Shown here: positions 32,308-35,670 of the stretch, piece after piece
Layout of the letters: every line of letters starts with the position of its first letter
How positions within the stretch are numbered: position 1 is the stretch's first letter
Origin: Bacteroidales bacterium
GTDB taxonomy: Bacteria; Bacteroidota; Bacteroidia; Bacteroidales; UBA932
Direction of reading: 5' to 3'
Assembly: GCA_017627955.1 (NCBI GenBank)
Contig: JAGAFU010000020.1
Location: 1-35,670 of the forward strand
Length of the DNA: 35,670 bases
Translations under genes and position numbers: made by a program
Notes under the pieces: model-generated
What the model was told of the DNA's origin: nothing
Seen by the model: the letters and a program-made list of their open reading frames with translations, nothing else
Database searches by the model: none

Positions 32308-33759
32308 TTATTCTGTTTTTTTTCGTCTTACAAGTAAGCAAAGCCCTAAGAAAGTCAACGCGGCATTGATCAGGATAAGCTCATAAGAGAACTTATAGCC
32401 CCCGAACCAACGTTCCGCGTTAGCCTGGAGGACCAGACAAACCAGAGGGGAGATGACCGCCACGAGCGGGACCCACTTGTCCCTGACCTTCCTCTTACAG
32501 GATATTCCGAAAGCGAACATCCCGAGGATCGGGCCGTAGGTGTAGCTTGCCAGCTTGTAAACCGCGTCAATCGCCGACTTTGTGTTCAACAGATGGAACG
32601 CGATGATTACCAGGCCCATAAGGAGCGCCATGAGGAAGTGTACCCGCTTCCGAGTCCTGGTGACCTGGTCCTCGGTCTTGCCGGAGGTGCCAAGGATGTC
32701 CACTGTAAATGAAGTCGTGAGGGCTGTCAGGGCGGATCCGCCTGATGAATAGGCGCATGAAACCAGGCCCAGCACGAAAAGGACTCCGACTCCGAGAGGG
32801 AGATACCCCCCTGTCGCGACCGCCGGGAATATGGTGTCACCCGTCTGGGGGATGCCCCGCTGGGCAGCGTATATATAAAGGAGCGCCCCAAGGCAGAGAA
32901 ACATGAATATGACCGGAATCTGAAGGAGACCGCTGGTGATCAGGTTCTTGCGGGATTCTTTCTGGTCGCGGCTGGCAAGGGTCCGTTGCATGAGGTCCTG
33001 GTCAAGGCCGGTCATGGCGACAACGAGCAGGATGCCGGAAAGGAACTGCTTCCAGAAATATTCCGGATGGTTGATGTCATCGAAGAAGAATATCCGGGAA
33101 TACCCGCTCTGGGCCACAGATGCGGTCATTCCTTTGAAGTCCATTCCCAAATCCTTGGCTATGAATATGATGGTCAATATGATCGAGACGACCATGCAGA
33201 CTGTTTTCAGGGTATCGTTCCAGATCACCGACTTGACACCGCCCCTGAATGTGTACAGAAGGACGATGGCCATTGACACAGCCGCGTTCAGGACGAACGG
33301 GAGACCGAGCGGATCGAAGACCATCAGCTGAAGAGTAACGCAGACGAGGTAGAGTCTCACAGCAGCGCCCAGAATCTTGGAGATGAAGAAGAACCAGGCC
33401 CCTGTCTTGTGGGATGACGCGCCGAATCGGTCCTCCAGGTACTGGTAGATCGAGACCACATTCATCTTGAAGAAGACTGGAGTCAGCACATAAGCTATGA
33501 TCAGGTATCCGACAAAGAAGCCGGCGACCATCTGCATGTAGCCCATCGCGGCCCCAGTTCCGACCATGCCCGGTACCGAGACGTACGTCACGCCGGACAT
33601 CGGGGCCCCGATCATCGCTATCGCCACTATCCACCAGGGGGCTTTGCGGCCTCCATTGAAAAAGCCTTGGTTGTCCATTCCCCTCGACGAGATCCAGCCA
33701 ATGGCAAGCATCGCCGCGAAATACGCGGCGAGAGTGATAATTACCGCTAATGGTGTCAT
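32308..33759 (-). CDS. Sodium:solute symporter family transporter
   Basis: The 483-residue product has about 13 membrane helices from the N-terminus onward. It carries the family features WISSRGMDNQGFFNGGRKAPWW near the start, followed by GAPMSGVTYVSVPGMVG, and GLVSCAYSSGGSALTALTTSF in the second half, which contains the Na+-site serines. The SSS family carries sugars, amino acids, sialic acid or similar solutes; the substrate is not readable here. It starts 2 bases after ispF ends, so the two are cotranscribed, although their jobs are unrelated. tRNA-Gln lies downstream on the same strand. Confidence 0.9.
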   Translation of the reverse strand: MTPLAVIITLAAYFAAMLAIGWISSRGMDNQGFFNGGRKAPWWIVAIAMIGAPMSGVTYVSVPGMVGTGAAMGYMQMVAGFFVGYLIIAYVLTPVFFKMNVVSIYQYLEDRFGASSHKTGAWFFFISKILGAAVRLYLVCVTLQLMVFDPLGLPFVLNAAVSMAIVLLYTFRGGVKSVIWNDTLKTVCMVVSIILTIIFIAKDLGMDFKGMTASVAQSGYSRIFFFDDINHPEYFWKQFLSGILLVVAMTGLDQDLMQRTLASRDQKESRKNLITSGLLQIPVIFMFLCLGALLYIYAAQRGIPQTGDTIFPAVATGGYLPLGVGVLFVLGLVSCAYSSGGSALTALTTSFTVDILGTSGKTEDQVTRTRKRVHFLMALLMGLVIIAFHLLNTKSAIDAVYKLASYTYGPILGMFAFGISCKRKVRDKWVPLVAVISPLVCLVLQANAERWFGGYKFSYELILINAALTFLGLCLLVRRKKTE

Positions 33760-33761
33760 TC

Positions 33762-34283
33762 TCAGTATTGATTAACGTTTCTCGGGGCGATCATCACGGT
33801 CGCCCAGACCTCACAACCCTCTCCCCTACCGACAAAACCGAGCCTCTCGGTCGTTGTCGCCTTCACGCTGACCCGGCCTTTGTCGATGTTCATAACCTCC
33901 GCCAGAGTTTGGCGCATGGTGTCGATGTGCGGCCTGAGCTTGGGCTCCTGCAGGGCTATCGTTATGTCGGCGTTGACAATGTCGTATGAGGGCCTCCCTT
34001 CGTCAGTAACCAGCCGGACGACATGGGCCAGAAGCTCCTTACTGTCAATGCCTTTGAAACGAGGATCGCTGTCGGGGAAATGAAGGCCTATGTCTCCGAG
34101 CGCCGCCGCCCCGAGAAGGGCATCGCAAAGCGCATGGATCGCCACATCTCCGTCGGAATGCGCCACAAAGCCTTTGGCCGAAGGAATATCCACTCCGCAA
34201 AGCCGCATCGGCAAGCCCTCTTTGAGAGCATGCACGTCATAACCATTTCCCACCCTTGGGCAGTTGTCTATTGATGAACTCAT
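33762..34283 (-). CDS. ispF: 2-C-methyl-D-erythritol 2,4-cyclodiphosphate synthase
   Basis: IspF closes the cyclic diphosphate in the MEP pathway to isoprenoids. The 173-residue product shows the metal ligands Asp16 and His18 (GNGYDVHAL) and His50 (AHSDGDVAIHALCDALLGA). It also has the conserved GDIGLHFPDSD and a C-terminal KATTTERLGFVGRGEG, which forms the trimer and substrate site. Length is slightly long because of about ten extra N-terminal residues. It is the first gene of a two-gene unit with the symporter. Confidence 0.96.
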   Translation of the reverse strand: MSSSIDNCPRVGNGYDVHALKEGLPMRLCGVDIPSAKGFVAHSDGDVAIHALCDALLGAAALGDIGLHFPDSDPRFKGIDSKELLAHVVRLVTDEGRPSYDIVNADITIALQEPKLRPHIDTMRQTLAEVMNIDKGRVSVKATTTERLGFVGRGEGCEVWATVMIAPRNVNQY

Positions 34284-34305
34284 AGTGAAATCACGTCTTG
34301 CAAGA

Positions 34306-34313
34306 CAAATTTA
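34306..34313 (-). promoter_or_regulatory. Candidate -7 element of ispF
   Basis: TAAATTTG on the minus strand matches TAnnTTTG and lies 23 bases upstream of the ispF ATG, in the 69-base divergent gap to metX. No good -33 TTG is present. On the plus strand TATATTCG (34328-34335) could serve metX but has one mismatch. Confidence 0.4.
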
Positions 34314-34352
34314 ACAAAACAAATCGGTATATTCGCGACTTGAACACAGAAT

Positions 34353-35369
34353 ATGATAAGGCACACTTACAAGCATCATCACCCTTTCACCTTCGAGGCC
34401 GGAGGATCAATAGACAACCTCGAGGTCGTCTATCACACTTCTCCAGGGGAATATTCTGCCGACAAAAAGGTCATTTGGCTTTGTCATGCGCTGACTGCGT
34501 CTTCCGACGCCGAAGGCCAATGGTGGCCTGCCCTGGTCGGTCCCGGCAAGACAATCGACACGGACAAGTTTTTCGTGATCTGCGCCAATGTGCTGGGCTC
34601 AGCCTGTGGGTCGTCCGGACCCGCGTCGATCAATCCAGCGACCGGGAAGCCTTATTATTTCGACTTTCCGAAAGTCACGGTCCACGACACGGTAAAGGCT
34701 TTCGATTTGTTAAGGGAACATCTTGGTATTGAGAAGATTGACTTCATAGTCAGCACTTCAATGGGAGGATTCATGACCTTCGATTGGCTGGCTTGGAAGC
34801 CTGAATTGTTCGACAAGGTGTTTTTCATCGCGACCGGAGCGAGGGTGACTCCTTGGCTGACCGGATTCAACGCGGCGATGAAAATGGCTCTTTATGCAGA
34901 TCCATCATTCAAGGAACGGCGCGATCTCAAGGGCGGAATGGACGGGCTCAAGGCAGCCCGGACGATTGCTCTGCTGACGTACAGAAGCGAAGAAGGGCTT
35001 TTCAAACAAGTGGAGGATTCGGACGATGTGATGTTCGCTGACAAAGCGGCTTCATATTACCGCCACCAAAGCTCAAAATTCGTGAAGGAATGGGACGCGT
35101 ATTCCTACATGTACGTCTGCGACCAGGTTGACAGCAATAATGTCGGCCGGGGCCGCGGCGGGGTTGAGAATGTTCTGAGGAACATCAAGGCTGAATGCGT
35201 GTTCGTGTGCATGTCTTCCGACGAGCTGTTTCCTCCTGAGGACATGAGACCTTGGGCAGAGATGGTTCCGGGAGCCAAGTATTTCCAGATAGAGACGCCT
35301 TTCGGGCACGACGGTTTTCTGATCGAGACCGACGCGATCTCCCGCATCCTCTCCCCATACCTTCAATAG
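34353..35369 (+). CDS. metX: Homoserine O-acetyltransferase-type alpha/beta hydrolase
   Basis: MetX acetylates homoserine for methionine synthesis. The 338-residue product has an alpha/beta hydrolase fold with VIWLCHALTASSDAEGQWWPAL (the family HALTGS-type segment), CANVLGSACGSSGPASINP, and the nucleophile elbow VSTSMGGF (Ser136). Asp290 (SSDELFPP) and His319 (FGHDGFL) complete the triad. Serine acetylation or homoserine succinylation by relatives cannot be ruled out by eye. It is the only substantial intact plus-strand gene, divergent from ispF and convergent with the rRNA operon. No SAM riboswitch fits in its short upstream region. Confidence 0.88.
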   Translation: MIRHTYKHHHPFTFEAGGSIDNLEVVYHTSPGEYSADKKVIWLCHALTASSDAEGQWWPALVGPGKTIDTDKFFVICANVLGSACGSSGPASINPATGKPYYFDFPKVTVHDTVKAFDLLREHLGIEKIDFIVSTSMGGFMTFDWLAWKPELFDKVFFIATGARVTPWLTGFNAAMKMALYADPSFKERRDLKGGMDGLKAARTIALLTYRSEEGLFKQVEDSDDVMFADKAASYYRHQSSKFVKEWDAYSYMYVCDQVDSNNVGRGRGGVENVLRNIKAECVFVCMSSDELFPPEDMRPWAEMVPGAKYFQIETPFGHDGFLIETDAISRILSPYLQ

Positions 35370-35399
35370 CACACAATCCCCCTCAATGGATATAACGAA

Positions 35400-35434
35400 G
35401 AAGTCCCTGGCAGACCTTGTCTGTCAGGGACTTC
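35400..35434. terminator. Hairpin terminator between metX and the rRNA operon
   Basis: AAGTCCCTG (35401-35409) pairs with CAGGGACTT (35425-35433), and inside it CAGAC pairs with GTCTG over a CTT loop. On the minus strand TTCTTCGTTATAT follows. It ends the rRNA transcript and probably metX as well. Confidence 0.75.
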
Positions 35435-35440
35435 CGAAGA

Positions 35441-35552
35441 ACGGCGGCGACCTACTCTCCCAGCTGGTGGGCCAGTACCATCGGCGCGGATGAGCTTAAC
35501 GGCTCTGTTCGGGATGGGAAGAGGTGGACCCTCATCGCTTTAACCACCGCAA
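35441..35552 (-). rRNA. rrf: 5S ribosomal RNA
   Basis: Read on the minus strand it has the 5S core (CCACCTCTTCCCATCCCGAA, then GAACAGAGCCGTTAAGCTC, GCGCCGATGGTACTG, GGGAGAGTAGGTCGCCGCC). The 5' and 3' ends pair (GCGGTG with CGCCGC). Ends are set by eye to a few bases. It follows the 23S gene after about 40 bases. Confidence 0.93.
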
Positions 35553-35593
35553 TATTTTACTTGAGAGACCACTTAACTTGGTGTCGCGACTCT

Positions 35594-35670
35594 GAGGAAA
35601 GAGTTCGGGCTATTAGTACGGGTCGGCTTTGCCGTCACCGGCTTTACACCTCCCGCCTATCAACGTCGTA
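35594..35670 (-). rRNA. rrl: 23S ribosomal RNA, 3' end (partial)
   Basis: Read on the minus strand the sequence enters at the window edge with the 23S 3' region (CGTTGATAGGCGGGAGGTGT, GCCGACCCGTACTAATAGCC). The mature end is placed about 18 bases after ACTAAT, by analogy with other bacteria. The rest of the gene lies beyond the window. Confidence 0.92.

Noticed and set aside
34284-34352. A SAM riboswitch upstream of metX
   Set aside because: The gap to ispF is only 69 bases, AT-rich, and shows no multi-stem aptamer.

Overview
The window looks like a Bacteroidales (Bacteroidota) chromosome. The F-type ATPase genes run atpD-C-B-E-F-H-A-G. Several upstream regions carry the Bacteroidota -7 promoter element TAnnTTTG. 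The gene content also fits: OmpA/DUF1573 proteins, DUF3857-transglutaminase proteins, NamZ (DUF1343), TrpB2 and a B-type SdhC/FrdC. I cannot name the genus. Nearly everything is on the minus strand; metX is the only substantial intact plus-strand gene.

1-7.8 kb is an integrated mobilizable element. From its right edge inward it holds a tyrosine integrase, a YhcG-type PD-(D/E)XK nuclease, a membrane-anchored protein of unknown function, a DUF3853 helix-turn-helix protein, a winged-helix protein, a DnaC-like ATPase, a hairpin-rich oriT candidate, MobC, a MOBP relaxase and a coiled-coil tail-anchored protein. The far left end holds a small 22-bp inverted-repeat unit with IS21-like end repeats and an AT-rich gene remnant.

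7.9-13.7 kb is a probable four-gene operon for exported proteins: a Tat-type Gfo/Idh/MocA oxidoreductase, an apparently active DUF3857-transglutaminase, a paralogue-like partner with all catalytic residues lost, and a lipoprotein phosphodiesterase. 14.0-15.3 kb is NamZ, an exo-muramidase for peptidoglycan recycling. 15.4-16.8 kb is a RAYT-type transposase gene between two direct copies of an alternating-arm palindromic repeat. 16.8-23.7 kb is the complete ATP synthase operon, repeatedly invaded by short interspersed repeats. Exact copies of one 26-bp repeat are translated in two different frames inside atpH and atpB, a related family is translated inside atpC, and another variant supplies the atpD start codon.

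23.8-29.3 kb encodes envelope proteins: OmpA-like, DUF1573 and a 1247-residue lipoprotein with a collagen-like segment. 29.6-31.2 kb is trpB2 with what reads as a complete ribosome-mediated trp attenuator: a leader peptide with tandem Trp, a 1:2 hairpin, a 10-bp antiterminator and a terminator. 31.2-32.2 kb has an sdhC gene without sdhAB, then tRNA-Met and tRNA-Gln separated by three hairpins. 32.3-34.3 kb is a sodium:solute symporter plus ispF. 34.35-35.37 kb is metX on the plus strand, converging on an rRNA operon (5S and the 3' end of 23S) that leaves the window.

The items I rate most worth following are the trp attenuator, the repeat invasion of ATP synthase genes, and the RAYT with its candidate repeats.
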